A stretch of DNA of 64,000 nucleotides from Mesorhabditis belari (taxonomy: Eukaryota; Nematoda; Chromadorea; Rhabditida; Rhabditidae). Shown one piece after another: positions 1-13,600 of the stretch. The stretch is taken from the NCBI GenBank assembly GCA_958450365.1, contig CAUEEP010000743.1, positions 9,169,501 through 9,233,500 on the forward strand. Reading direction: 5' to 3'. The translations under genes were made by a program, and so were the position numbers. The notes under the pieces were generated by a model that did no database searches, had not been told where the DNA came from, and saw nothing but the letters and a program-made list of their open reading frames with translations. Within the stretch, counting starts at the first letter, position 1. Every line of letters starts with the position of its first letter.

Positions 1-355
1 TCAGCCTTTTTCCCCTGAGCTAAATCGATCCCCGTCCCGTTTCTCCTCCCCGATTCTTCTCATCTCAACATTCAGCGCACATCCACCGCATCTCATCAAT
101 CCCATCCGATACACGGTTCTTCTCCTCCCCCTTTTTTTTTTGCTTTCCCCACATTTGCATGTCATTTTTTTGTGTGTGTTTTTCCCCAAAATTTGTTCTC
201 TCTCAATTTTTCCATTCGTTGGACAAATGTGACACCAATAAATTATGTTATTTGAAAAAATGATATCACAAAAAGATTTTGGCACAAAGAGTAAGTGGGT
301 AGAGTAAACCCGAATCATTATATAATAAAAATTCTCATTTGAAATATTTTCCTCT
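1..355. other. Downstream flank of the FOCAD gene, no gene seen
   Basis: This is pyrimidine-rich DNA on the plus strand. An open frame runs through it on the minus strand, but its composition (Arg/Lys/Gly-rich translation of a CT-rich strand) and the lack of splice signals or any recognisable motif make it unlikely to be a gene. It probably contains the 3' UTR and downstream flank of the minus-strand gene that stops at 356-358. Confidence 0.4.
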
Positions 356-3300
356 TCATGCGAACAGCATTCTCCACTTGGCGTCGTTGTCGATTTGTGG
401 AAGTGAGCGCTTGCCGAGTAGCATGCGAAAGCAATCTGGAAATAAAGATTACATACAAATGCTCCAATACAATGCCTATGCCTGTAAACTTACACGATAG
501 CTTAACACTTGATTAATCGGTTTTCTAAAAAGTGCGCTCAGAAGCGTCACTGTATCTCAAGATACCAATGAAACATTTGAAGTAACTGGATGAGCTGACC
601 TTCTTAAGACTTAGACAAGTACATTTGATAATTAAGACTTCAAAAAGTGCAACGCAATAAATGAATCAACAGTAAACCAGTAAACAGTAAACCAGTAAAC
701 CAGTAAACAGTAAACCAGTAAACCAGTAAACCAGTAAACCAGTAAACAGTAAACAGTAAATTAGTAAACCAGTAAACAGTAAACCAGTAAACAGTAAACC
801 TTTAGCTCCTTGCAAGTGTGGCGGTTGAAGATCTGGGATAATTGTCAGTAGATAACTCGCCAACTAAAAAAATTTCTTGAACCATTGTTTAGAAGTCTAA
901 AAGGCAAATAGAAAAAAATAGATTAATTGCGTTATTTCTGAAATAAAAAAAACACCTTTAACTATCAAATTAAGAAAACCAACCGGTTCAATCAACGAAG
1001 CGAACTCGTCTCTAGCCAGAAGAAAATCGAGATGATATTGGACTCGTCGAGCTGCAAGTTCCACCTAAATTATATTTCTTTAATTATAGATTCTTCTATT
1101 AAACTTGAGTACAAATATAGTTATATCCAAAAAACAAAATTTTTTTTAAGCTTTTTGTAACTCTCTACTAACCGTTTTTTCATCATCCTCTCGAACAAAT
1201 TGGAAAGGAATCGGAGATGGAATCGAAACGATCAATGAAACGATAATCGGCCAAAATGATAGCAAAACTGGCTAAAGGTTTGAGTTTTAAAAATTTCCTT
1301 TAATTCTAAACCTTGTCTCCTTTAGCGATAAGAACTTTTGCTTGGGTCAAGGCATCGGAAAAGATCAAAATCATTTGAGGAAAAGACATCAAAGAACAAC
1401 GATCCCCAATTAGACAAGCGATCGTTTGACTGAAATTTTACATTTTTTTTTTGTTTAATTTTAAACTTTTTTTTTACCTCTGACTTTTTGTGCTTCCTCT
1501 CAATATCTCGACAATTTTCCCCATCGACAATGCCCGGGACTCTTTGGAACACTCGAGCCAACAAGCGACGATTCTGCAAGATGGTTAATACTTGAATGAA
1601 CCTGTGATAGATTTATGCTATGCTTAACCCATAAACATTGTATAAACTTGAAATTTTATTCATCATATATTAGGTTGTCCCATAAAAAATTGTCGTTTCT
1701 TCATTTGATTCGTATTCAGCGACAAATTAACACTTTTTCTTTCTCTTTTTTTTATTATACTAATTTACAATTCCAGTTTTATGTGTTAAATTCTCTTTTT
1801 TAGGAATCAAAAACAAAAAAAATTGTGATCGATCACATGGCGCTGTTTGGTAAAGAAATCCATCAATAATCCATCAACGATATTTGAAGAGGATTTCCGC
1901 GGCCAAAGCAGCGAGAGAAATCAAATCTTTTATGGGCCAACAATCGTCAAGGAAAGGACTACACGATGATGGTTTCAGAAGTTCCGAAAAGGTGACAACC
2001 GGCTCACACGAAAGCGAGGAAGCGGTCGTCCCAGAAAAGTGAATCGACAGACGTTGAGGCGCCAACTTCAGCAAAATCCCGAAGGAACGACTTGGATTTT
2101 GGCACAAAGCTATTGCTGAAGAATGACAGTATGGCATTGGCTCAAAAAACCCGGAAGAAAGTGGTTGAAACAGCGGCAAATTCCCTATCATTTGAAAAAT
2201 TCGATTAAGGGCCAAAGAGCGCGGTCATGCCGTCAACTACTGAACGAATATCGATGCGGTCGGTTTCCTCTTTTCAATATTGTGACTCATGATCAATCGT
2301 GGATATTCTATGATTATCGAGTGTTGAAACGACAATGGTTGAAGAAAGGTCGATTGGGAAAAGTGGTGGAAAAACGAAATACTCATGGGAATAAGCGATT
2401 TCAGTGTGTCGATAGGTGTTCCTCTGGCATACTTTTTTTGGGAGCTGTTCCAGAAGGGTCAAACTTTTCACAGTGATGTTTATAGACGTCATATGCAACA
2501 AGTTGAGCAGAAAATTCTCCGATTGGTCTATCAGAACGAATGGAATGGTTCCGTTTTTGTGCTTGAAGACAACGCCCATCCCCACAAATCGAGGAAATCG
2601 AAGGATTTTATGGAAAACAATTTGCACTGGAATGTACTTTCATATCCCGCTTATAGCCCGGATATTGCTTCATTTTCTTGATTTTCGATATCTTTTTGAT
2701 GTTGAAACAACTTGGGTTGCTATCAACTGGGCTGTAGTAGCCACGTCACTCCAGTGCAAGCTAAATTTATCCCTGTGAACTAACTTACGTTCCCAAAAAT
2801 GTATCCCCGATGATTTGCTGATTCGCTTTTCCCTCGATCGTTTTCCACAATGCCTTCTCGATCTCCAAACAACTCGTCGGTTTGGTGAGGAAAGTTGTGA
2901 GTTCTTGGCAGAAAATCTGGAATAAAGTTCTTGTATTGGAAAATGTTCGTTTGGTCTTAGATTGGAAAATGGTAACAAAAGTTGAGATTAGATGGATAAA
3001 CAAACCGGAATCTTCGACAATTCGCCGATTCTCTCTGAAAGGATTTCTCGATTCTGCGACTCAATTGACTCCAATTGATTCAATAAGTGATCGGCCTGAA
3101 AATTTTTCAAATTTACAATAATCAATTTCAATCTATCAGATCAAGATTCTCTATCGGATAAGGCTTTTTCTCCTTTCAAAGCCCACCACTTGCCGCTGAC
3201 TCCTTTCCGGGATCGATCCGTGAAATTCTTCAAAATTCTTCGCCAACGTCTCTATCACCGTAAAATCGGCTTCAATTTTTAGTGCAGATTTTCGAGAAAT

Positions 3301-6300
3301 CAATCTTGCAATCAACTAAAGCTTTCAAGGTTTTTTTTAAAATTCATAAATTCTCCAACTGTTGAGTGTTTTTGTTGGACAGCCAATTGAAAAACGGTAA
3401 TCCACGAAGTGACATCATTGGCATAAGAAATGAGATGTGAGATGTCGATTGGAGGAAGGTTTCGACTGAAAAATGGAAACATAAAAGATTGAGCTTATAA
3501 ATTGCAAATATTCAAAAGTATCGTAAATTGGGGTTGAGGAAGAACCCGCAAACACTCACCCATCATTTTTCCGGCATTGATTCGTCAGTGACTTCAACAA
3601 GACATCACGCTTCGCGGGGGTGGTGATCACTCTGAAATTGGTTTTCAGATTAAAACATTATTTTAAAAACGAATGATGATTCAGTGCTATAAACTATTGT
3701 TTATTATCCTACAGAAATTTCCTACCGTATCCTCCGCTCGACGGCTCGCAACAGGCTATTCTCTGGCAACGCCGCGTAGTCGAGTGGAAGTTTCGACAAA
3801 ACTCGACCACATTGTGATAGAGAATACGAAGATAGACCTGAATTATTTTAAAATAATATTTAAAATATTATTTTGATTATATATATATAAAACTAACCAC
3901 TCACCTTTCCAAACCGCTTTCCCCATTTCCAGGTCTTTTTTCTTGATCACCATTTCCAACGCTTTCTTTACTTTTCTCCGATTTGCTTCAAAACAAGTAC
4001 TATCCACTTCGGATAAATGATTGAAAATTTGCTAGAATTGAAGAATTTTTAGGTTTTTAAAGTTCTCAAACATGAACTGTGTCCACGTGTTCGATTGATT
4101 CAAATTTTGGCATTTGAAGAGAGGGATTTGTCGTTTTATTTGCCTCCACCTCGAGCGTCATCGGCGCCAAACCGAGGGAATAACCTGAAAACCATCAATT
4201 TTATCACAATTTTGTGACAAAAGCTCTTTCTAAAAGATGTCCTTTAGAAAAAAAAAAAAGCTATCGTAATCGCTGAAGAATTGTTGCTTGAAAAGTTTAT
4301 AATGTGATAATCTCACCAATCAAAGTACTCTTCTCCCTTGAGACCATTGTTGATTCACTTGAAGTTGCTGTTCCATCAATTAAAGACATTGCCTGAATAT
4401 CTTTTTGTATTTTGGATCATCTCTCCGTCAACTTACCCATTCTCCGTCATTGCCGAACATTTCACGGGTTATTGCTTGCTCATCATTGACAAGCGAATTG
4501 CCTTGATAGAATGAGAGATCACTCTGAAATGAAATCTCTATGTTGAAATGCTAAAAGTCAGCTTCAATTCTTAAAGAAATGAAATTTACTTTTAAAAGAT
4601 GCTTTGAGAAAAGCATCAATCCAAGCCTTGCAAGCTTCTTTGATTCACTTATCGACTTCTAAAATGTGATCGTTTCAAAATTATCGTGAGGACTACAATT
4701 AGTAACCTGTTCAGCTACAGTATATAAAGCTAAATATCTTTTATCTTTAAAAGCTAAATCAATCCTTACGATAACACATTGAAAGATCGGATTCATTCGT
4801 GGATTGTGATTCCAATCTTTAACCAAACAAAGGAACTCGATCACTGAGATCAACCACGGACGATAGGGATTCGATGAAGAGCTCTAGATTTATAGCTTTT
4901 AGGACTTCAATTTATTTTTGATTACCTCGTGAACATTACTCAGCTTCAATGCCATGTAGATCAACACGGTGAGCACATTGGAGAGTGAGTCTTCCGCTTG
5001 CAAAAGAGCACGACGAAGCTCTTCGCAAAGTTGATCCCTTGCCCTAAAGATTTGAGTGAGTATACTGGTTTTTTTTTTAAGAGTAAAACAGTTCAGTTAC
5101 TCACCAAGTAAACGACGGTTCTCCTTGTTCGAGATGTGATTTCGCGAACACCTCTAAACAAGTTTCCGTCAACGATCGCCAAGCGGAAAGGTATTTGGGG
5201 AAATCTGGCGAATTGGTGCTTGGAGTTGAGATCTGAAATTTGTAGTCTTATGAAATTTATGCTTTATGAAATACGGTAACTCATAAAATGCACTTTTAGA
5301 AAACAGATTCTAATCCGGATATTGTTCAATCATCAAATACCTGTATCAAACATTTCGTGAGCATTCTCTTCGCCAGAAATGGTCGTTTATCAATGGGGAT
5401 CCCTTTGAGGATGATTGAGAGAATCGAAAGAAAATTCAAATCGGCATCCTAAAAGGGAAATATTGATAAAGTAAGCTCTTTTCCAATCCACCTCATTTTG
5501 CTTTGTTTCATAAATGGCAAATGTGGTGGGAAAAAGTGGATCCTCGTCTTCGTTGATCCTAAAAATCGGAATTCAAAAGCTTTACTTTATTTTAACTTTA
5601 ATTAACTTTACTAACTTTTTGGTGTACAATGGTCGTGGCAAACTCTCGAGATCTTCAGCTACAGCTCTGTGGAGAAATTTAGTGAGACCTAAAGGCAAAT
5701 GATCACAAAAAGTTCATTGTTTCTCACCTTCACTCCTTTCAACATCATTGCCCAAAACTTGATCCAGCAAAACGTCGGATAACTGCAAGATTTTGGTTTA
5801 GTTATTGAAAAAAGAGACAAACCTTTTCCATTTTGACGGTTTTTCCTTCTTCGTTCTCATTTTCCGTGATCGAATCAATGTGAACATAGATTTCTTCCAG
5901 TGAGAAATTTGTAAGGCCTAAAGGCATATTGGTGGATTTAAAATTTTCCGACAATGTTCATTTAAAAATCCCTCACTTTCAAAAGCGGCATCGCGAACGA
6001 TTTCACTTAAATGACCCGTCATCGTCCATAGCTCTGGCAGAGCGACTTGCTGAGCGAATTCCTGAACAAATTTTGGATAAATACTGCCACTTCAAATGTC
6101 ATTTTTAAATTCTAAATGAATCATTTGCCCATAACTTTGCAACTGGTCCCAGCTAACCTGATTTTTCTGTAAATTTTCCGCCTCCTCTTCATCAAGCTCT
6201 TCTTGTGGTCGATTTGATTCCTGAAAAACAGAAACTTTTGATGATAAGAATATTATATTTAAGAGCAGATTTGTTTTTTTAAACAATTTGAAAACAAGCT

Positions 6301-8876
6301 CACAACTCGAGATAACGCCAAAATTCTTGCATGCTCGGAGAGGGCTTTTGGATCGTGGACGGATCGGGTTCGGGATTGATTGGCGATCACTGGGATTTCG
6401 AATACCTGAAGTATAAAAGTATTATAAACAAAAGTAAACAAAGAAATTAGCTTTATTCGACAAACCCCTTCTTCGCAAAGCACTTTGATCACTCGGAGCA
6501 CTGCTGGGAGAAGTGGGCCGCCCTTGGTGAGAAGAGTGGATAGAGATGGAAGGAGCTCGTCCGAGAGTTCACTAGATATCGAAAAATAAATGAATGTTAT
6601 AAATTTAGAGTATTTTTTAACCAATGCTACTCTTAATTGAACAAACCTGTGTTTGCAAATTGTCGCAGCGAGCTCCAAGCGAGCCTCCGTCCACCGCGAG
6701 TGTCCATCCTCCGGTTTCACCATGCACAAAAACTTGATCTCATCAAAGATACCTAAAAAGTAAATCGTTAAGCTGACTAATCAAATCGTTTTAGAATTTT
6801 TATGATCAATTTACCATTATATTCGACAAAGAGCTCTCCAATTGCCGCAATTGCCGCTAAACGCTCTCGATTCTCCACACTGTCATCAACAGGGTCTTGG
6901 ACTTTCTAGAAAGCATTTTTATGTGTACTAATTATTACGTATTTGTACTATTTACACTTACAAAACCCACCTTTTGACAAACGGCTAGCAGAAAACGCAG
7001 TGCCGGTGATACGACGAGCTAAATGATGAATTACTTGAACTTTAAAAACTGGACAAAATACCGTATTCTTTGCGGCTATCGTCACCCGTCCGATACACTC
7101 AATAATTGCCTCTTTTGACACGGAAAACCATGGACGACTGTAAATCGTGAGAAGACAAAGGATCGAAATCGGTGTCTAAACGATAATGTAATCTAAACTA
7201 ATGTTTCCATGATTTTTTGATACTTCGTTGTCATTATACTCCTTGAAAAAACTTACAAATTCCGCTTTTCGCCGACAAAACTCTTCGAGTAACCGAAAAA
7301 CCATAGAGTGCTCATCTTGTTTCACAAAGGCGAGCGCTCCAATGAGAAAAGAAATCGAATCATCATTGATTTCCCATTCATTCATTTTAAGCCAACGTTG
7401 AACTGAAATCAAAAATTGGATCTTGTTACAGGATTTTCAAAAGTTTATAAGCACTTCGTAAAACCTACAATAAGCTGTCAGACTTTCCCCGTCACCGACA
7501 ACCCGTTCAAAGTAGTCGAAATTGGTGATCGACTGGCCCTCATCTTTAGCAATCAAAAATGTTGGTCTCCACGATTGAATCTCGAGAATCAATTGTTTAA
7601 CCTGAAAATTGATTATCTAGTTATTATTTATTTTTGCTAACCTTATCCAAAACATTTCGATCGACAAGCTCTGAAGCGACTTTTGCCAACTCCCCGATTG
7701 AAGCAACGAGGGTGAGGAAAACGGGCAAATTGCAGGGATGAGCTTCAGCTGAAAGGGTCAATGGGTGTACCTTTGACAGCTGTGTTACCCAGATATTTGG
7801 CCTTGTAATTTTCAATACCATAACTGAATTTCCTGTGAAATTACCGATTTTCAAAAGATCCGGTTGGCAAAGTGTCTGCTTGGCTCTTGACATCAAATGA
7901 ACGGGTGATGTGGCGGATAAAGATGTTCCCTCTTTGATACAATGCTCGTAAACCAGTTGACTTGGGGGTAAACGGCAAAGAAATGATTGTGGGAGACTAA
8001 ATTGGTTAATTTAAATGACTTTAATTGGAAAACTTGCAATAAGAAAACTTACAATCTTTTCAGCGTCAACACGAAGAGTGGAGATGCCTTTTCGGTCTCT
8101 TTTTCGAGAAGATATTCTGCGAGAATCACTCTGTGACTTTCTGATAAAGTCTCCATGCACAAAAATGAGAGCACGGCAGGTCGGGCTCTAAATTACCATT
8201 TTTAGATTCAATCATTTTCTGAAATAAACCTTTCCCAATCGATTCCTTTCATTTCCTCAATCATCTCATCAAGCATTTCGGGCACTCTCGAGTAGATTTG
8301 AGCACAGATTCTGAAATAACAACTCTTTGTTTCTAAGTTTTCTTATTACCTTGACAAATCTCCATTTTGATGCAAGAGAAACCGCAAAATTCTTCTCGAT
8401 CCCGGCTTTTTTACGGAAAAAATCGCCTAGATTCTTTTTTCAATGAAAAGTTTTCATTCCAAACCATCATCTCGGTAATCACCGCCTCATTGCTGAAAGC
8501 GCTCGATTGGAGACGAGATGAGATTATCTAAAAAATATTGAAAAGTTCTACGTACAATGCCAAAGTTTCAGATAACTTTTTGATTTTCGAGCCGAATGAT
8601 TTGAATGACCAACCTTATCAGCCAGCGACGAGATGTAGTCGCCGTACTCGTTCACGCACTGCCAAAAGAGTCGATGGTATTCTTTCTACAATAAAATTTT
8701 TCAATAATTAGAACTCCCCTTATTTTGCTTTTTGTTCCTATTTGTGAACCTGTTTTTACCTTTTTTCTCTCATCTTTGTGCTCCAAATTTTTGACCACAT
8801 TCGCGAAAGCGTTCACGCGAACCGACTCGGCGCCAAAACCGAGTTGCGCTCGCAAATCCGCTACTTCTCTTTCCAT
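356..8876 (-). CDS. focad: Focadhesin (FOCAD) homolog, HEAT-repeat protein, more than 20 exons
   Basis: Focadhesin is a large helical-repeat protein linked in animals to focal adhesions and to stability of the cytoplasmic SKI RNA-decay complex. The start is ATG at 8876 (MEREVADLRAQLGF); the last exon (about 356-430) ends WRMLFA-stop. The identification rests on blocks that fall in the same order as in vertebrate FOCAD: SEIVRDAAFESLTNFS (near 6.0 kb) against its IVANAAYRSLANFS; LESLPRPLYTK (5.65 kb) then TTFAIYETKQN (5.5 kb) against NMPRGIY then NFILKMYETNKQ; WARDQLCEELRRAL (5.05 kb) against WVRDMLTDEITKAA; and a C-terminal LL-R-LP-W pattern. The N-terminal part (for example LPAVLRVIKVLCEEG, 6.5 kb) fits the DUF3730 HEAT region. 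Exons are short, with GT-AG introns of about 40-150 bases. A broken mariner lies in the intron between the exons at 2.8 kb and 1.58 kb. Individual exon limits are by eye, and some exons in the 3-5 kb stretch may be missed. Confidence 0.78.
664..800. repeat. Minisatellite, AGTAAACC-type units
   Basis: Irregular tandem copies of AGTAAACC and AGTAAAC lie in an intron of the FOCAD gene. The array abuts the donor of the minus-strand exon near 801-865 (ending HLQGAK), so it starts almost at the splice site. Confidence 0.9.
1670..2690 (+). mobile_element. Broken mariner element with transposase pseudogene
   Basis: The 5' end TTAGGTTGTCCCATAAAAAA is a typical mariner terminus. Downstream, in several plus-strand frames, are pieces of a mariner transposase: a helix-turn-helix region (FQKFRKGDNRLTRKRGSGRP, about 1.97-2.03 kb), the first catalytic Asp in THDQSW (2283), the second in LEDNAHPHKS (about 2565) and the third in AYSPDIA (about 2650). 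Stops and frameshifts separate them. Homology ends soon after the third Asp, and no 3' terminus was found nearby, so the element is dead and 3'-truncated. It lies inside an intron of the oppositely oriented FOCAD gene. Confidence 0.85.
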
Positions 8877-9300
8877 ATAAATAATAGAAACTGAAAATTT
8901 TTACAATTAAAGTCGTACAGCAAAATACCAAGACTTAAAAACTGTTGGATTTTTTAAAAAAAGATCTGGTTGACTACGAACGAAAACGGGGAATTACGGA
9001 TAGTAAGAGATGGGCTCCGGGCCGGTTTTTTTCGGGGCACATTATCCCAAACTGTAAAAACCCCACAAATTGATAATAATTTCTACTAATTCTAAAGCAC
9101 CACCCGAGAAACGGTTCGAATGATGTTAAAGATATCAAACTTTCTAGAAAAAACAGTTTATTAAATTGTTTGGGTACGTATATTATAAATATGATTATTA
9201 GTCACGCGTTTGAAGAAAGCCAAATTATTTACCACGTCGTTAGAAAAATTAAGACCTAATTATTGATTATAAAAGTAATGACGCATAAGTCAAACCCACC
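8877..9300. other. Upstream flank of FOCAD, no gene seen
   Basis: This AT-rich sequence directly upstream of the FOCAD start probably holds its 5' UTR and promoter. No start codon with a conserved product and no repeat were seen. Confidence 0.4.
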
Positions 9301-9745
9301 CTATTAAGCTCTGCAACTATCGGCTGATGCAACTTGGGCCACTCGATTATCGACAGTCGATGGCTAAAATGAACAAAATTGAACTTAAAGTGCATAGACT
9401 CTTTACCCTTTCAAGAGCGGCAGCTAACTTGGATCAGGTGACGGGTGCAGCCACACGATTGTCCTCATCCAATGGCTAAATTATAAATTGTGTAAAGTAG
9501 TAGAGTAGAGTAGTCAATAAAGTAGTGGTGTTTGTGTAAAGTAGTCAATAAAGTAGTTTGCAACTTCCTAAGCTTAGCAGCCAACTCAATTTATCAATTC
9601 ACTATTTTACAACTTTAAAGTCAATAAATTCATTTGAGCAAAAAGTAAGTAAAAGCTTTTAAACACAACTTACTTTATGTTGAAGAAGCGAAGCGATGAT
9701 TTCGTGTGTTCCAGATGGATGAATTGAAGTGACTCCGATGATCCT
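9301..9745 (-). pseudogene. Exon-like blocks of unknown origin, possibly a decayed gene
   Basis: On the minus strand there are three blocks, each preceded by a TTTAG acceptor. The 9683-9745 block translates to IIGVTSIHPSGTHEI and onward to a Gln-His-Lys end followed by a donor-like TAAG. Two more blocks near 9420-9475 and 9310-9365 resemble each other (both contain P-x-x-x-DNRVA in the same phase), but both run into stop codons. No start codon, end or family was recognised. They could be relics of a duplicated exon, or exons of a small unrecognised gene between FOCAD and the kinase gene. Confidence 0.25.
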
Positions 9746-10005
9746 AAAGAAATATATTAAATATCGAAACTAAATCAACAAAATTAAAAACAAATTATAA
9801 AAAGGCTGCTAATCGGCCAGAAAAATAGTGAAAAATGAAATGATTTTTGTTGCAAAATCGACACTTAGAACTTTAATCTAATAAAAATTACTCAATTGAT
9901 TAGCTTAATACCTTTAAAAACAAAAGAGATTATTTTAGAAAATGTAAATTTGCATTTTTTTTTTTTTATAGAAAACATTAAGTTGACCCGAAAGCACATG
10001 TCTCT

Positions 10006-10476
10006 GGGAGTGGGACAAATGCGACCTTTTTTTGCGCACCCGGACATTTGCGCACCTTTTTTTTCCGCACCTTGCCCATTAGCGCACCTTTTTTCGCGTT
10101 TTAAAAAAAAGCTCTAAAAGCTAATATTAGCCAATTTCTATTCGAAATGTTGTTTTTCTAGGTAATTTGAGGGTGTCGAATTCAAATTTTGACATAACAG
10201 AGCGTGTGGAACCAATTTGAAAGACAAAACGGCTAGGTCAAATCAAATTACAGAAAATTGTTGATTTTTCTCTTTGTATAACTCCGTCCGTTCGCTTCCA
10301 CAAGCTCTGATATGCCAAAATTTCGATTCTACGCCCTAAAATTACCTAGAAAAACAACTTTTGGAATAGAAATTGGTTAATATTAGCTTTTAGAGCTTTT
10401 TTAAACGAAAAAAGCGAAAAAAGGTGCGCAAATGTCCGGGTGCGCAAAAAAAAGGTTGCATTTGTCCCCACTCCCC
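10006..10476. mobile_element. Hairpin MITE, hAT-like (copy 1)
   Basis: This is a long inverted repeat whose arms start GGGAGTGGGACAAATGCGAC and end in the complement. The arms also carry the GCGCACC / GGACATTTGCGCACC motif found in two other copies (38578 and 49889). The flanks are ATGTCTCT at 9998-10005 and ATGCCTCT at 10477-10484, an 8-bp target-site duplication with one mismatch. That size is typical of hAT elements. There is no coding capacity. Confidence 0.85.
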
Positions 10477-10639
10477 ATGCCTCTACACCTCAATTTTCCA
10501 TTTGCTACCCAAAAATAATTGCTGAAGTATAAAATTTCCATTTAACAAACGTTATCATATGTATTTTACATAAAATTTCGAATATTTATTGAAAGCAGCG
10601 CAATTTCCAATTTCCAATTTTTCAAAAATCCATTCTGAG

Positions 10640-13600
10640 TCACGCCTTTTCCTCTTTGAATGTGATGTTATTGAAAGTCTGAAAAGTTAGCATTTCCTAT
10701 AAATTTGCATTTTAAACAATAAGCCCATTACTCACAGCATTCTGTAAGTCCAAATATCCATATCCGGCTGTGAAATCCTCCAAAATTCGTCCGAAATCCG
10801 CACGTAACGCATCGAGGGTCGGCCGATCACGCGGATGCTCACTCCAACACAATTCAAGCAGTGACCAACTAAAATAAATCCGTTTTTTTAAAAATCTGAT
10901 CACAGGATATTTGATGGGTTCAATTTAGTATACTGTACAAATTTTTCCCTCACACTTGCTGTGGGCACTTTTTCGGATGTTTCAGCCGTTTCCCGCACGC
11001 CAAATACGTGAGAATTTCTTCGTTCGAAACATGTGAATACGGCTCTTTGCCCATTGAGAGAATCTCCCATAAACACACACCCAAACACCTAAAAATTTGG
11101 ATTCAACTACTGGAGCTTAGAAAGATTTACCAAATGTCGGAAAAGGTTGAGAATTCCCCATAGCGAAGGGTCTCAATGGCTGTCCATTTGATTGGTAAAC
11201 GGTCTGGAAATGTTTGCAAACTCGAAAAATACATGATTTTAGTTTTTAGAGCTCATGCTTCCTTTTTTGAAGTTCCAAATCAAATCAATTCCAAATCGCC
11301 TACTCATTTTATTTCTCTCGGGTCGATCGATCCAAACAGCCAGCCCGAAATCGGAGATTTGCACGTTTCCACTCTGATTCAACAGAATATTCCTCGCTGC
11401 CAAATCTCTATGCAAAAGTCGATTAGAATGGAGAAATTTCTAAAATTTCTGTGATCATTTTTCTTCAAAAAACTCTCACCAATCCATCAGCAATCTGCCA
11501 GCAGAAAGTGATCAACGTCTTGAGACAAGGTTGATCCGAATGAACGGCACAAGCTGTGCCTGGCTGTAATTGGATTGGGTAAAATGAAGTTTAATGAAGT
11601 TTAATAAAGTTTAATGAAGTTTAATAAAGTTTAATGAAGTTTAATGAAGCCTTTACGTAAAGTATACTGAAGGGAAAGGTATTCAGGAAAAGATATTCAG
11701 GAAAAGATATTCAGGAAAAGATATTCAGCTAACACTCACACACTCAACGATTTTCTTCGTTTGTAGAAATCTCTTTAAATCTCCGTAAACAGCAAACTCG
11801 ATCACCATACATAATGGAGCAAATGTGCTCACACAACCCAATAAACCGCAAATGTTTGGATGAGGGGAAAGTTGCTAAAATATATTAGAGACTTTTGATA
11901 TTGATAATTTAATTGATTCCTTACCTTTAATATTTCGATTTCCTCAATGAAAGCATGTCTTTTTGTTTCTTCAAAATGCAATGGCATCATTTTAATGGCA
12001 ACAGCTTGTTTGTCAAATTGAAAAGCGAAAAACGATTTCTTGTGAATTTCCTCGACGGGAGATTTACCAATTAATGCACCTAAAAAGAAAATTTTAATAA
12101 TAATAATGCTTTGAAATAGTTACCCTTATACACTACTCCACAACAATAATAAGGCTTTGAAATATCTACTCACCCTTATACACGACTCCACTCGTTCCTC
12201 TACCCACTTGTCTCCCAACAATAATCTTTTGTCTATCCATTTCCCATGGATCTTTTTGTAACTCGGAGAGAATCCAGTTCACTCCCAATGGCATTTCCGT
12301 GATAGAAGAGCTCTTTCTGAAGAGAGTCTGAGTAAATCAAGCTTTTAAAGGCAATAAAACTCTTCTTCAAAATTCAAAACCAACGTTTGATACCCCTCCT
12401 CGTCATCATCACTCAATCTCAATGAGTGCTGTAATGTTAGCATTTTGTTCTCTCGAATCAAGAAACGATTTTTCTTGATGATGAAATAGATTAGATACAA
12501 TCCAAGCACTATCAATCCCAATCCACAAATACTTCCAAGGAGAATGTAGAGAATCTTTGGATGCTTATGCTTGTCTTGTTCATCTAAACCTGGCACAAGA
12601 TTAGATGATAAGATTAGATAAAGTAAACCTGATGATGTGTTATTTGCAGTTGAAGAGGTTGAATGATGTGTGCTGGTTGGGGTAATCGTCGTTTCCGAAA
12701 TCGTTGTCGGTGGCACTTTTTGAGTCTTATGAAAATTTGGTTGAGTCGGATAGTTATTGCTGAATTGAGTGGTTGATCCATCGATGGTCGGATTCGCGGT
12801 GGTAGTGGCTGTTGTTGTTGTTGGTGATGACTAAAAGATCTTTTGTAAAAGCCCGTAACTGCTCTAAAGCATGCCCAAGCTACCTACCTGCCTATAAGCC
12901 GGGTTACGATAGCTTGGGGCATGCTTTAACGGTTTGTCATTGCTCGGATTACAGTAACATATAGTAATCGGATCACAGGTTACGGTAGTTTGGCCACAAC
13001 TAGACATGAGCACTATAAACTGTAAAAGTCACGAACTGTCACACTAGAAATGCTTCTAACTTGCTTCAAATCTGTTGAATTGACATTGATCTATAGCTCA
13101 AAAAATAGAGAATTTCAAGAGCTTTCGAATGAACTAAAGCACACTCGAAAATATCAACTCTAAAGAAAGTTACAATGGTTTTTAGACCGTACTCGTGCGT
13201 AGTCGAAGCTAGAAACCACTGTAACTTTCTTTAAAATTGATATTTTTCGATATGCTTTAGTTCATTCGAAAGCTCTTGAAATTCTCGATTTTTTGAGCTA
13301 TAGATCAATGTCAATTCAACAGATTTGAAGCAAGTTAGAAGCATTTGTAGTGTGACAGTTCGTCATTTTTACAGTTTATAGTGCTCATGTCTAGTTGTGG
13401 CCAAACTACCGTAACCTGTGATCCGATTACTATATGTTACTGTAACCCGAGCAATGTCAAACCGTCAACTTGCAAGTTAGAAGCATTTGTAGTTCATGTT
13501 TGTAGTTTGTAGTGTCAATGTTTACCCAAAACCACTCAAATATCTTAATAATTAACCCATTTAATAATTGACTGATTTTCATTCTTCTTTAGCTTTATTC

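Noticed and set aside
11583..11728. Regular repeats considered as a CRISPR-like array; the other tandem arrays in the window were considered in the same way
   Set aside because: Units are contiguous without unique spacers and the DNA is eukaryotic, so these are minisatellites.
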